Below, piece by piece: positions 17,972-30,335 of a stretch of 64,000 nucleotides of DNA. The notes under the pieces were generated by a model. It had not been told where the DNA came from. It did not search any database and worked only from the letters and a program-made list of their open reading frames with translations. The position numbers and the translations under genes were made by a program. This stretch comes from Parelaphostrongylus tenuis (Eukaryota > Nematoda > Chromadorea > Rhabditida > Metastrongylidae): contig JAHQIW010001340.1 in assembly GCA_019055375.1 (NCBI GenBank), forward strand, positions 124,001-188,000, written 5' to 3'. How positions within the stretch are numbered: position 1 is the first letter of the stretch; each line of letters opens with the position of its first letter.

Positions 17972-17996
17972 TAGGTTTTGAATTCACATGTTTAAA

Positions 17997-20900
17997 TCAC
18001 CTGTATCACCTGCCACCCCGCTGATCGTCGAGTGACTCGAGCGGGTACCATCAACACTTCCAATATTTCCCTTTGCGTGCAAGATTAGCCCAGTGCGTCC
18101 ACCCCGCTCTAGAATTCGCTGAGCATAATATCTTTCTGCTATAGCTTTCGTAAAGAAATCCGGCTAACCGGTCGGTGGTCTTCCTGTAGAGCGCTTGATG
18201 TTCCGAGGAATCCAGTCGGTAACGGCTCTCGTCCATCGGTTGTCGTTGAAGCGCATCACGTTTCCGGCCCACCTCATTTTCGATAACCTGCTGTGTAGAA
18301 TGGCGTCTCTGATTTTCGATCGTTGACGTAGGTCGGAACGTTCGGATCCTTTCTCTCATTTGCGAGATACGGGATACTCCTAGCATCGACCTTTCGACTG
18401 CGCGTTCGATAAGGCAAGTGATCTTTCATCCTGCTTACGTAGCGACCAGGCTTTCTGCTGCATACGTTAGGGCAGGGATAATTGTCGAGTCGAAAAGGTG
18501 GGCACGGAGTCGGATGTTCTTTGTCCTCTTCACTAAATCTTCGATGCTCTTAAACGTTCCCCTAGCCGCTCGTTTCCTCCTGCTCAACTTTGAAGCTATG
18601 TCGTTCGTCATGTTGATCTCACGACCTAGATAAACGTGACTGGAGCATTCGGAAATTGTCGTTCCGTTGAGCGTGAATGGGGCATTAGAAACCCATCCGT
18701 TCCTCATGAACATGGTTTCCGTTAGATTCAGTTGAAGACCAATCTTTCCACAGGCGTTGTCGAAATCGGTCAACATTCGTTCCGCTTGGCTGATGCTTGG
18801 TGTTATGAGAACGATATCGTCAGCAAATCGAAAATGGTTTGATTGCCGACCGTCAATTTTCACTCCTATATCACCACATTCTAATGTTCGCATGACGTTT
18901 TGTAGGATGGCAGTGAATAGTTTTGGCGAAATTGTATCGCCTTGTCAAACCCCTCTTCTTACGTCAGTGGAGATATTGTTGTAGAATGGAGATATTTTGG
19001 TCGTGAAATCTTTATAAAGCTCACGAAGGATCATCGTGTAATGAGTAGGGACGCCCTGGTTATCCAGAGCCTCTATAACCGCTTCTGTTTCCACTGAAGC
19101 GAAAGCTTTCTTCAGCTCGATGAAAGTGAGACAGAGTGGTTGCTTGTACTCTCGTGAAACTTCAGTGAGTCTTGTATTTGTGTGGATGTGGTCTATGGTG
19201 CAAAATCCTTTTCGGAACCCTGCCTGTTCGCATGGCTGTCCTTCGTCCAGTGTTCTGTCAATCTTGTTTAGGATGACTCGATAAAGAGTTTATAGACAAC
19301 GGACAGCAAGCAGATTGGGCGATAATTGCCTATGTTGTGAGGGTCTCCCTTTTTGAACAACAATACGTGGAGACCTTGCATTCCGACAGGTAGCGAGTGA
19401 GGAGCTAAGCTAAGGCGTTGATGAGAACTGGCGGCAGGTTCTTCAAGTGTTCTGCTCTAATGCTGTCTGGACAGGGTGTTTTTCTGTTCTTCACCGACGA
19501 TATAGCATGTCGGATTTCGGAGGGGAGGACCGGTGGGACGACATATTCGTCCTCTTTCAATTTGTATGATGGTAAGAGGACATGGCCAGCGAAGAGATCC
19601 GAGTAGTATTGGTGGATGATTTTCTCCATAGACCTTCTCGAAGCTGTAAGTGTCCCGTCAGGGTATCGGAGTGCAATCATCTTGGTCTTATAGTTGGCGA
19701 AGCCTTGCTGGACTTTGCGAATGCTCTTCCCAGCTTCTGCTGCTTCTGCCATAACTGCTGCTCGTCTCTCTTTGAGGTCTTCTTTAATCGCTTCTCTGCA
19801 GCGTTTCGCAAGTTCGGACGTGAGGTTTCGGTTGCTTGTAGCTCGTGCGATTCCACGTTGACGTATCAGCTCGAACGTCTGCGGAGACAAGCGTCTCTTC
19901 GTGACCTTAAAACTCTCGGCTTTTATAGCGCTAACGTGAAGATATTCAACGAGCCAATCGTATTCTTCGTCGATGTTGTCGTCAACGGTATCTTTCCAAG
20001 AGCCGACTTATGATTTGAATACATCCCAACTTATGGTAGACCTGGGACTTCGTTGTTTGAATTTAGCGGCTTTCTCTCCTCTCCGCGAAAAACGAAACGT
20101 TGCGCGGAGGAGGCGATGATCTGATCCCGTGTAGAACTTAGGAACAACAGCGACATCGGTCAGGCTAAACCTTCGATTTACTAAGATGTGGTTTATTTCG
20201 TTATGGTATTCTCCATTGGGAGACTCCCACGTCCATCGCTGAGAGTGAGGCTTTTGGAATTGTTAGTCACCATGGATGGTTTGGGTTGTCATGATAAACT
20301 CGGATAGCCTTTCACCCTGTTCATTCCATACTAGTCCGTGGGTCCCAATGTGGCGTTCTTCAGACGTTCGTCTAGTTCCAATTTTTGCATTAAAATCTCC
20401 GATAATGACCTTCAAAAATGTATGATCTTCTCTGAAGAATTTTTCGAGGTCCATAGAGAACGCTTCGACTTCGTCTTCGTCATAGCTTGATGTTGGTGCG
20501 TAAGCAACGAAGATGGTCAAAGCCGGCATAGAACCACATCGTTTCAACCGTAATCGTCTGATACGGGTTGTTAGTTGTTCAAACGAACCGATGTTCACGA
20601 TCAATTCGATTTGGTCAGGACGTCAACGTCGCCGTCACCTCTGCTATCGCATGTTCCAAGGAACAGTTCTTCTCCGGTGTCATAAACAGCGTGAAAAGGA
20701 TGGCGCCTTCTCGTCTCAGCCAGGCCAATGATGTCGTACCTTATCCTTCTTGCTTTAATTAATAGATCTTCTAGAGCGATTCGTGAACAAGGGCTTTTGC
20801 ATTGTAGGTACAGATCGTCATTTTAGTCCGTTTCGATCTTGGCAGCCTAGTTTGGCCGTCAGATTTTAGCAGCCTCTCCGTACTCGTCCTACCTGGCGCT

Positions 20901-21322
20901 GCCGCACCAGGGGATCTTTCGGGGTCAGGGGAATGAGGCCCATATTTGTTGCTGTTTTTTGGCATTTTGGTACCCAACGTATAGCTTGACAGGTTGTGAA
21001 ACATGGGGGCTGAGTACTCACGAGTACCTTGCCAGTTTCTCTCGGAGGAGCGGGAGGACCTTATTTGTTGGAGGCGACTCCTAACCGCCTCCCATGTACT
21101 TCTCAGTCGCTTGATTACAGGCTTTTGTCCGACTTGACTCGTTTAAATAGACTTCTGTCAAATCGGCGCTGCCGAAGCAGGGAGCTCATCCTCTGAATCC
21201 ACCTGCGTCTTTAGGATGCACACGGTCGCTTTTGGTTCGCGTTTATTACCCTATCCACCACATGGGGACGCGCCACGTGCCCTCGCGACTAACCGGGCGG
21301 GATCCCTCAAAGAGGGACGTCC
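17997..21322 (-). mobile_element. RTE-type non-LTR retrotransposon, copy A, near full length, decayed
   Basis: Runs from a 5' end shared with copies D, I and J (GGACGTCCCTCTTTGAGG, 21322) to the tail GGTGATACAGGTGA (17997). The minus strand encodes an AP-type endonuclease (NAK start near 20816, GDFNAKIG near 20390) and an RT with FADDIVLI near 18830, but the reading frame is interrupted by several stops and shifts. Target-site duplication CATGTTTAAAT flanks it at 17987-17997 and 21322-21332; the terminal base is shared with the element. The site is in the spacer between tRNA-Val copies at 17899 and 21406, and the element is antisense to both. Confidence 0.9.
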
Positions 21323-21405
21323 ATGTTTAAATATTTACAAATAAATGACCACTTATGCTGCGTAATCCGCACTGAAAAAAGAACTGATTAGTACACAATC
21401 AAGAA

Positions 21406-21478
21406 GATCTCGTGGTGTAGTGGTTATCACATCTGTCTAACACACGGAAGGCCGGCGGTTCGAGTCCGCCCGAGATCA
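21406..21478 (+). tRNA. tRNA-Val(AAC), isolated copy
   Basis: GATCTCG pairs with CGAGATC; TCTGT pairs with ACGGA using one G-U; loop CTAACAC; T stem GGCGG/CCGCC; discriminator A. Mirrored by the copy at 24519-24591. Confidence 0.85.
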
Positions 21479-21944
21479 TATATTTTGAATTCACATGTTC
21501 GAATCCATTTAATTACAACATGAGTTCAAAATGCTTCGGCATGTCTATACATCGTGGGCATCTGTTCTTACCATGCTATAATTTACAGTATTTGATTATA
21601 GCGGCAAGAAGGATGAACATTCTATACTTGATCGGCACTAATAGAATCTTTTTTTACTACTCTCATAAAAAACTAAATCAAATGACTTCCTTATTCTCCC
21701 AGCGCATGAAATTCCGAAGAGAAATTCATCGTGCAGATGACGAGGATGATAAGAATTGATAAGATATGGGAAAAACATGTCCATGCTAAAATTGTGATCT
21801 CCATTTAAAGTGGGCTGTATGCACTGTTTACAAAGGTTCAGTGCTTTTATCAACACATTCTGTACGAATACCATGATCCTCATAGAGATCTAGACTAAGA
21901 GTGGGCAATTCAAGCACTTTGGTGTCCGTCATCACGGTGTTTTT
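21479..21944. other. Palindrome centre, nothing recognised
   Basis: The start still resembles the tRNA spacer (GAATTCACATG), then AT-rich sequence without recognisable content. Confidence 0.4.
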
Positions 21945-22090
21945 TTTTTCATTGTGAGGATCTCAGCACTTTGGCATTCAATCGTTCTTCGTCATTTTCT
22001 TGAACATGTAAAATAATAATTGAGCGCGTCTCCTTGCAGTCTCGAGGATAGCATGGCTGTGGCATTCCATAAGGCGTTCGCAGGGTGAAC
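21945..22090 (-). repeat. SINE family 1, partial copy
   Basis: Minus strand contains CCTTATGGAATGCCACAGCC and CTCGAGACTGCAAGGAGACG, the central part of the family at 16.2 and 26.5 kb. The tRNA-like head is missing. Confidence 0.65.
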
Positions 22091-23035
22091 AACAGCAGAT
22101 AATTTTGAAAGCTGATAGATCAACTGAGACAGTGAATGTCATTTCGCCTCACCTAATGTTCACGAGAGCCTTTCAACTCCTAAGCGTGGATTTGGCTGCT
22201 GCAGGATTTTCGTTTCGCCGTGAATGATATTGAAATGGGGTCGCGACAATTCTCCATGGAGCTTCACAATGGCCGAGCTACAGTGTTCCCAGTGGATTGT
22301 GAACTTCTGCCGTGTAAGTTTGTTACCAGTTATCCGACTTTGGAAGGACAAAAGGTTTGATGGTATCGAAGCGCTTTGAACCAGCACTATGTGCTCGTAG
22401 TGATCGGCGTCACTATCCCTGCTCTGTTCTTCTCTGTAGGAAAAGAAATTGTGAATAAGCAGGCTCTTCAAGGATAATCTGTACACATTGATAAACGCTT
22501 GGGTTGTGGCCGCATTACGCGTTTCACCGCCACAGAAACCTCTACACGCATCATTTCGATGACATTCTATAACTATGCACAAAAAACCTTTTTTTTTTCA
22601 CCCTCGTCCCAACAGTATTTGCGTAGCGAACCTCAAATAAAGTAATAAAATGCTTGATTAATTATGTTTTCATGCTTTAATGAGTTTTTTTTTAGACAAT
22701 GCCTCATCTGTTTTAGAGAAGCTATCAATAGAAACGCAAACAGTGTAAGAAGGGCACATTTCTGTATCTGTACTCTGTTTCGACCAATTAAAAAAACTAG
22801 TTTTTGGTTGATTCTAAAGCCTAAGTAGTCATTCAATAGCTCAAATCAAAAGAAATTGATTGGTGCGCTTTATTTTTGAATCGCTCTATTATTGCGTTTC
22901 AACAACAGATAAAATTATGTTTCTTATTCAAACATTTGCCACTGAACAAAGCTATCTTTTAGACTTTCAACAAATAACCGAACTCAAAAGTTCGACTTTC
23001 TATAAACCTCGACATAATTGAATGTTATATGAAAA
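22091..23035. other. Unassigned sequence in the palindrome centre
   Basis: A 140-codon open frame on the minus strand (22582-22160) and an overlapping plus-strand frame are present. Neither has a motif I recognise. The remainder is AT-rich. Confidence 0.35.
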
Positions 23036-23305
23036 TCGAGAAAACTTATCTTGATTAGCTGACGCTAGGTTGGTAAATTAGTCGTAGAAGTTCGGCTGAC
23101 GTTTCGGCGACCCGCCTTCTTCAGGGCCTGGGCGTATGTAGTATTAGTCTAATTAAATGATTCAGATAGTCTTATTAATATGTTGCCTAGGTCAAGTTAG
23201 AAGATCAAACGAATAAAGGGCGCGAGATCTCGTGTGATGGTGACGCACTCGTCCTTCCGGTTCATTTGGGGATTGCGGGCGTTTATCCAAAATGCCTCAA
23301 GAAAT
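23036..23305 (-). mobile_element. Penelope-like element 3' end, inverted copy 1
   Basis: The minus strand reads FLEAFWINARNPQMNRKDE...ITRDLAPF and stops at TAA (23199-23197). This matches the C-terminal end of GIY-YIG Penelope-like proteins of nematodes. About 70 bases past the stop is the 3' hairpin motif (23128-23094). 5' truncated, with no RT present. Confidence 0.75.
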
Positions 23306-23540
23306 GAAACGGAAGAACGAATGCGTCACCATCACACGAGATCTCGCGCCCTTTCTTCGTTTGATCTTCTAACTTGACCCAGGCAGCATATAAATAAGAC
23401 CATCCGAATCATTCAAATAGACTAATACTACATACGCCCAGGCTCTGAAGAAGGCTGGTCGCCGAAACGTCAGCCGAACTGCTATGACTAATTTACCAAC
23501 CTCGCGTCAGCTAATAAAGATAAATTTTCTCGATTTTCAA
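23286..23540 (+). mobile_element. Penelope-like element 3' end, inverted copy 2
   Basis: Plus-strand mirror of the preceding copy: the frame reads MKRKNECVTITRDLAPFLRL, stops at TAA (23370-23372), and the hairpin motif follows at 23441-23475. The two copies are arranged with their truncated 5' ends meeting, a fold-back arrangement. Confidence 0.75.
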
Positions 23541-24518
23541 ATAACTAATGGATTAAATGCTGCTGATACTAACGCTGTTTTTGGCTCTTGAAAACTTCTT
23601 GATGCGCCGTAACTTTCAAAAGAAGAGTTTTTTGCAAATTAGGCACTGAAAAAACCACGGTGGCTTAGAGACCTTGTTACGAAATCCCTGTCCATATACC
23701 GGCAATGCACGGTGGTCTGATGTCGATGCTGCGCTGCGAGAAATATAACATTCTTTTGGATGCTACAACGCACCAAAAAGTCTCTTTCAAAAGCGAAGCA
23801 CAGTAGTGGAATCGACGAGATTCGAGCTATAGGGTGATTGCTAAAAGTCTAAAGGAGTAGCAATCTTATTTTTGCTGTTACAGTGCAGAAATAGGGCTGT
23901 GCCGTAGCTAAAATATGCTATTAAAATTGTTGAGATTTGTGCTCTTAGTTCTTCAAACTTCACAAAATAGCAAAAGACCCGCCTTTTCAAAGTGATCAAA
24001 AGAGATGCGAATGAGGAAAATGATCTAAAGTTGTGAAAGCTTTGTTCGGCGGCAAATGTTTGAATGAGGAACGAAATCTCATCTCTGCTGTTTCAGCGCA
24101 ATGATGGAATCATTTTGAAAATAAAATACGCCAATCAAATTTTTTGAATTCAGCTAAAAAATGATTAGTAACACCTGAATAAAGCCTAAAAATTGTTTTT
24201 TTCCTGAGGGGTCGAAACAGTGTCTGGATAGCGGAAAAGTACCGTACAAAATGGATGTTATAGATGTTCCACACTCAGTGCATATTATTCCAAGATCTTC
24301 AAGATGTTCATGAAAAGGAGGAAATTTCGCGTTCGCTGATTATTCATCAAAGCTTAAAAACGTTGTGAAGATCTTGTAAAATTATACTCTTGTGATTTTT
24401 TCTATGGCCACATATTTTGATGAACACTGCGTGCGGAATCTAAAAATCATCAAACATCTGAATCGAAAACGTGTGCTCATTTATTTGCAACTAATTAAAC
24501 AAGTGAAGTCAAAAAGTA
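23541..24518. other. AT-rich, nothing recognised
   Basis: No conserved frame, tRNA or repeat with a second copy in this window was found. Confidence 0.35.
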
Positions 24519-24591
24519 TGATCTCGGGCGGACTCGAACCGCCGGCCTTCTGTGTGTTAGACAGATGTGATAACCACTACACCACGAGATC
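24519..24591 (-). tRNA. tRNA-Val(AAC), isolated copy
   Basis: All stems pair and the anticodon loop is CTAACAC. Mirror of the copy at 21406. The downstream T run is interrupted (ACTTTTTGAC), but still holds five T. Confidence 0.85.
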
Positions 24592-24700
24592 TTCTTGATT
24601 GCCGACTATTCACTTATTTTTTCAGTGCGGATTATACAGCATAAGTGGTCATCTATTTGCAACTAATTAAACAAGATTTAATTTATTTGCAATTAATTAA

Positions 24701-24915
24701 ACGAGAGCCGTTACCGACTGGATTCCTTGGGACGTCAAGCGCTTAAAGTAAGACCACTGACCCGTTAGTCCGGTTTCTTCACGGAAGCGATAGAAGAAAG
24801 ATATGATGCTCAGCGATTCCCTAGAGCGAGGAGGACCCACTGGGCTACTCTTGAACGCGATAGGGAAAAATGGAAGAGTTGCTGGTACCCGCTCGAGTCA
24901 CTCGACGATTAGTGG
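24701..24915 (+). mobile_element. RTE copy L, 3' fragment
   Basis: About 215 bp of the RTE C-terminal region, with frameshifts, ending before the usual tail. It sits in the tRNA spacer between two minus-strand tRNA-Val copies, at the position equivalent to copy A. It may therefore be the mirrored remains of the same insertion and not an independent event. Confidence 0.75.
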
Positions 24916-24942
24916 GATTCAAACGTGTGAATTCAAAACACA

Positions 24943-25015
24943 TGATATCGGGCGGACTCAAACCGCCGGCCTTCTGTGTGTTAGACAGATGTGATAACCA
25001 CTACACCATGAGATC
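24943..25015 (-). pseudogene. tRNA-Val(AAC) pseudogene
   Basis: Acceptor mismatches on both strands and a damaged T loop (TTTGAGT). Confidence 0.7.
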
Positions 25016-25114
25016 TTATTGGTTATCAACTAATCAATTCTCTTTTCAATGCGGATTATACACCATAATTGGTCATTTATGTACAACTATTTAAACAAGT
25101 GAGTTCAAAACGTA

Positions 25115-25179
25115 TGATCTCGGGCGGACTTGAACCGCCCACCTTCTGTGAGATGTGATAACCACTACACCACGAGATC
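25115..25179 (-). pseudogene. tRNA-Val pseudogene lacking the anticodon loop
   Basis: Eight bases including the anticodon are deleted; acceptor stem and T arm remain. Confidence 0.75.
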
Positions 25180-26434
25180 TTTCGAGGAAAGTCGCAAACA
25201 TAATCTATCGAAGACATCGTAATAGCAAAGCGGTGGCCTCCGTAAAGCACTGAAAAAGAGAATTTGCTTTTCAAGTTCCTTCACCCCACCATGTCTTGGA
25301 GGTGTTTCCTAGTGAAGAAAAAGGTCTAGCTGAGAGTGAACGAATCCAGTGGTTCACACGCCCGCTTAACCCTTGCGGGTCAGCGTGCATCGTTATCGAT
25401 GCAGGGTTGTTCGCGCTGTTCGGACTGTTTACGAAGATTGATGCGCTCTACAATACAAATCTGGTAAATTAAGGTCTGGAGGAAACGCGGTCCTCATTAA
25501 AAAATAGAATATACTGAGGAGACTTCTGTGAGAACAGTTTCAGTAGAAGAGTACCCAGGTGTCGCAAAATTCTCTATGTCTCAAGGGGAGAGCCACATCG
25601 TTGCGAAAAGGAAGATCTTTCCAGCTGTTATCGGACATTATTATCATATTGTTTATGTTTTTGAAGCCATTCGATAGCCTGAGATATACAAATTCTGTTA
25701 GTGAGCCCGGTTTACAAAAAGAACATCTACTTTTTATGCCACTAACAAAAGCATATAACGTTTTGATTTTCCAATAATTAGCCCTATTGTTTCAACTTCG
25801 CAGCGGATGTATCGAGGCTTAAATAATATTTTGATTTTAATCAAATAGTATCGCTGTAAAAAAAGATAGATTAATACTAGATCGACAGCTATAGAAGTTT
25901 TTTATAGTATGAACAACGTTTAGCTGTCTCAAAAATCCTTAGGTTTCGATACAAAAACTAGATCGTGGAGAATTCATCGCATCTCTCATTTATCGCATTT
26001 CTTTCGACGATGTTGTAAGTGTAAATTGAAAGCACATTTTCGGCAACGTAGAACTTCTAACAATTTTCATTCGAAAGCATTTTAGCATGTAGTCAAAGTG
26101 AACCATGGAAGAACTTGCATTCATCACTTTGTGGAGTAGTTCTTTGCAAAAAAAGCACTTTTTAGCTATTATCTTTCTATGTTGTTGTGAATCGTTTGCT
26201 AAGGATATTCACTGAAAAATTAATAAGTTATAAGCTCATGATTGGTTAACGACAATGTATCCTCACTTATACATTGGCACCGATTATCAATCCAGTACTT
26301 GCTTCCGACACACGATCAACAGCTAGTGTATCCCAATGTAATCAACAGATTACATCCCACAGCAGCCGAATTTGGAACCACTATGATCCACAATTCTGTT
26401 TTTATCGTTTTTTTTTTTCATTTGATCAAAGTAT

Positions 26435-26680
26435 TTTTTTCACTGTGCGGACCCAGTATTCCTAGCATTCAATGCGTTTCCGTTATTCTTCTTGAACGGC
26501 GTAGAATACTGGTTGAGCAAGTCTCCTTGCAATCTCGAGGATAGCGTTGCTGTGGCCTTCCATAAGGCGTTGTTGTTAATTGCCGGAGAGTGTTTAGGGA
26601 GAAGGGGAACTCTGCTCCGCGCACGCGTGACGAGCATCACAACCACTCGGCCACGGCGCCCTAATCTACAGTATGCAATA
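26435..26680 (-). repeat. SINE family 1, copy 3 (right arm)
   Basis: Mirror of 16205-16440. The minus strand reads GGCGCCGTGGCCGAGTGGTTG, then CTCTCCGGCAATTAACAAC and GCTAGGAATACTGGGTCCG. Confidence 0.75.
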
Positions 26681-27859
26681 TAAAAAACCATACACAGAAT
26701 ACACATTCTTTAAGACGAATATCTAAACTGTTTAGAATGGTAGTCCTAATCAGAAGCATTCCACGCAAACGTTGTTCTCACATCAGCTGCACCTCGCAGA
26801 AACGTGTCTAGTTTTTTTAAACATAGGCACGTCATTTTATTTCTTCAAACTTTCTCTATCATTCAATACAACGCCTACGGTGTTTTGGTGAGGTTGATAG
26901 TCGAACGAAAACACGCCAGGAAATCGACGAAGGAGTGCCACCTGTTTATCTAGGGCGATATTGCACATATTATCATCGACTGCATGAAAGTGAGCCATGA
27001 CATATAGAAATGATTCCTGGGCATGATATCTAGCTTCAAAGTAGAATTTTTAGAGATAGATGACTGCTCCAGTAGTTTTACAGATACGGTAATTGTACCA
27101 CACTAATCTGAAAGCACAAGCCAATGATTTTCCTCATCTCATCGATCATCGTAATATCTCAGTCCTCGTTTTTCTGCTAATGTTAGATGTTGGTCTGCTC
27201 CAAGATCAACTTCCAAGAGTCCTTTATCGGCAGTCAGAAGAAATCGACTGGCTTCTCCCAGTGGCGCAGAACGTGGGGTTGAAGTTTGGCTCGTAGCTCA
27301 CTGAAGGTGGTATAGTGGACAACACCGCATTCCCCAATCACGAATCCACTGCTTCGGTATCAACTAAACTACCTTTTCTTTATCATCTGAGTCACCATTC
27401 GTAAAGCTACACTTCCATCAAGTACTCGCTTTCCATGTTGTCCCTGCTTCGTCAGCGACGTTCTTTTCATCGCTGGATAAGCAAGTGGTCTGTAGGAACT
27501 CCAATTCTCCAACGAGGACTGGATGAGGAACAGAAAACCACAACGAGTACAATTAACTAGAAGTTAAGTAACTAGGGCACGTTAACTTAGTGCGCATGTC
27601 TAATGACAGAAGTAGCAATGATCGATTAAGTTCACAGCGCAGAACATGTGGCTAGATAATAATTAGTACCCATGAGACGATAGAGCAAGTACTTATTTAT
27701 AATTCAATAAAGGCTTCAATTCTTGAGCTACAGTGATAATCGAAAAATTGTTGAAAGGCATCTCTCGCCATTCTTGGAGGGAAATTCCAATTCCCAAATG
27801 TCGGACGCTTTGTCATTCACCAATATTCAGTCATTTCATACGAAACCACTACTTACCAC

Positions 27860-29090
27860 CCTGTAAAATTGATGAGAGCGAATTAGACACGTTCTACAAC
27901 CAGTTAGAGGAAATCATCCGCAACAAAAAGTCGACATTTCAATACCAAATTAGGAGTGGGCAGCGAAAATGAATATAGTAGAGGATAAATCGAAATGGGA
28001 GTACAAAGAGAGAACGGCGGCTACTGTCCACAGCTCATCTCTTCCACTGAAACCCATTTTTCGAGAACAAAGAGAATCTATGATGAACACAAGAGCCTCT
28101 TAACGGCACGACTCATGAGATTCATGCGAAAATCGATCACATACTTACAGGCAAAAAATGGTGCTTTTAGATACCTTAGTGGAATCTGGATTCTCTTCGG
28201 AATGTGATCATGGCCTTTCAGCGAAGATTCAGTTAAACCATAAGGTGGAAAAGAAGTTTTGTCTTCGTGTAAAAAAAACACAAGTTGTGTATGACGATGA
28301 TGTTGTCAAAAAAATTTCTTTCTCATACGACTGTCGAATAAAGGAAGACGCGACAAAGACTACATTCGGCTTGCCGATGGACCTAAAACATGTGCCTAAA
28401 CAGATCAGTTATTCAAATAAGAGATACTCAAATCGTGTCGCTGTTGGAAGAGTTGTTCGAAAAGAAAAGAAAACTGAAGCTTTATCTTGCTAGAACATAG
28501 CAGCCTCAGAGGGCCTTTCAAAAAGGGTTTCCGTCGAAATAGGCAAAAGAGTTATAGGAAGCAGCTTTAGGCAATCTAGCATAAAGAAGTGCTGCCGGGA
28601 CCTCCGCAACTATTATATTCCGCTATCAGTCCTCATCAGCGAAGATGGGATCATTACTACACCCGCCATGATATGAAATTGGCAACGAAAAAGTCCTTCA
28701 TCAATATTTCAAATTTCTATTGTTTTACTGCATTTTTCGCAGTGTTATAATGTTTCATATACTCCTATGAGAATTTGAGGGGTGAGGAAAAACATGGCCT
28801 CAGTCGGGAATCGAACCCGCGTTTCATCCTAGCTAGGGACGCGAGCTCTACCACTACACCAGCGAGGCACATTTGCCCGACCAAACTGGATGAGGCACAA
28901 CCAGCTGAGCAAGCACGATCCGACAAACATTCTGCTGCATCAACCACATCCAAACTACTTCAAAAATCGTCGAATTTCGTCGGCAATACCCACTTTCCCT
29001 TGCCCTAACCTTTTTCGATTGTAAGAAAGCGTTTGACGTCGTCGGAACTAATGCAATCCTATCAGTTCTCGTCGACCAAGGTGTGTAGCC
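27860..29090 (+). pseudogene. Decayed EN-RT retrotransposon remnant (second family), right arm
   Basis: The frame reads KIDESELDTFYNQLEEIIRN, the segment before the GDFNAK motif in nematode EN-RT proteins, then (28158-28400) KVEKKFCLRVKKTQVVYDDD...IKEDATK. An RT fragment, FFDCKKAFDVVGTNAIL, lies at about 29009-29080 and ends at a stop. SINE family 5 is inserted between them. Same remnant as in the left arm, so it predates the inverted duplication. Confidence 0.7.
28670..28872 (-). repeat. SINE family 5, copy 2
   Basis: The minus strand reads GTGCCTCGCTGGTGTAGTGG, B box GGGTTCGATTCCCG and the tail TGAAACATTATAACACTGCG. Mirror of the copy at 13970. Confidence 0.75.
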
Positions 29091-29599
29091 GTCACGTATT
29101 TGAACACCACTGAGTACTTTCGAGATCGCAGCACAAAAAGAGATCTTGGTTCTTTCTGATTATGAGGGAACAAACGTAAAACCGATCTCATTCGTTTGTA
29201 GAAGAATTTTTCATAGGAGGGTTAGTAACCATTCGATAGCTCAGACTTGTGTCTACAGCCCCACGTTGCCAGTTTTTCAAAATACCTCTTTCTAACACTG
29301 TAACATTTGAAATAAAATAATGTTTCATAAATCCACGTGTTTTTTTCCTTTATCTCGCCTTTATTTCGCCGGACAAAATGCCTTCCTCAGAGTGCTAGTG
29401 CTCATACTCCTAGTAGCACAAGCTTCAAAGAACACAAAAATGTGTTTGTTTTGAAAGAAGGTCTTCTGATCTCCTCTGGTTTTCGATTTGTGTTCTAAAC
29501 TTCGCAGGCAGAGCTCTTTCTTTAGATGAGTAGTAATCATCTGGTAGAGCAACGTTTTGTGATTCTAGCGATGTGCCTATTTTTTGAAAATACCGTTCA

Positions 29600-29675
29600 G
29601 CATGGAAAGGGAGAGGGAGGAGGCGAGAAGAAGGGAGAAGAAGGAAGAAGAAGAAGAAGAAGATAAGATGGAGCT
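29600..29675. repeat. GAA microsatellite, right arm
   Basis: GGAG/GAAGAA-rich tract, the mirror of the TTC tract at 13175, with fewer repeat units. Confidence 0.85.
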
Positions 29676-30008
29676 CCATATTTTTGGTGATGCTTACAGG
29701 CTGCACGACAAGGCGAAGGCCGTGCCAGGGGCGGCGCGAGGCGGGACGATTGATATTTTGTTATTGAACTAAGAATTATTTCTTCGCATAGAACGAAACT
29801 CCAGATAAAACGATTAACTAAAATACTACGAAAGTTCCTCTAAACACTGATATGCTTTTCGGCTTCCAGTGAATTATACGCATGATAAAAATGGAGGCAA
29901 AATGCGAATTGATCTGGATGTGACTATTCACTTATTTTTTCAGTGCGGATTATACACCATAAGTGGTCATTTATTTGAAACTAATTAAACAAGTGAAGTC
30001 AAAGCGTA

Positions 30009-30081
30009 TGATCTCGGGCGGACTCGAACCGCCGCCCTTCTGTGTGTTAGACAGATGTGATAACCACTACACCACGAGATT
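30009..30081 (-). tRNA. tRNA-Val(AAC) V1
   Basis: A1-C72 mismatch at the acceptor end, otherwise paired. Confidence 0.65.
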
Positions 30082-30179
30082 TTCTTAATTGTTAACTAAT
30101 CAGTCCTTTTTCAGTGCGGATTATACACCATAAGTGGTCATTTACTTGCAACTATTTCAACATGTGAAGTCAAAACGTA

Positions 30180-30252
30180 TGATCTCGGGCGGACTCGAAC
30201 CGCCGCCCTTCTGTGTGTTAGACAGATGTGATAACCACTACACCACGAGATC
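30180..30252 (-). tRNA. tRNA-Val(AAC) V2
   Basis: All stems pair. Confidence 0.85.
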
Positions 30253-30335
30253 TGCTTGATTGTTAACTAATCAGTTCTTTTTCAGTGCGGATTATACACC
30301 ATAAGTGGTCATTTACTCGCAACTATTTCAACATG

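Larger units (their letters stand above)
12937..17996. repeat. Left arm of a ~17 kb inverted duplication
   Basis: This block reappears in reverse complement at about 24918-29911. The outer edge is CGCATTTTGCCTCC here and GGAGGCAAAATGCG there. Within the arm the order is microsatellite, decayed EN-RT element with a SINE inserted, unidentified ORF remnant, SINE family 1, unidentified stretch and tRNA-Val copies. The order is the same in both arms. Arms differ by many substitutions and small indels, so the duplication is not recent. The mirror probably continues inward through RTE copy A to the tRNA at 21406. Confidence 0.85.
24918..29911. repeat. Right arm of the inverted duplication
   Basis: Reverse complement of 12937-17996 with the same internal order. 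Arm lengths agree to within about 70 bp. The tRNA-Val tandem array begins within 20 bp of the outer edge. Confidence 0.85.

Noticed and set aside
22160..22582. 140-codon minus-strand open frame as a gene
   Set aside because: No motif, no splice context, and plus-strand frames of similar length overlap it.
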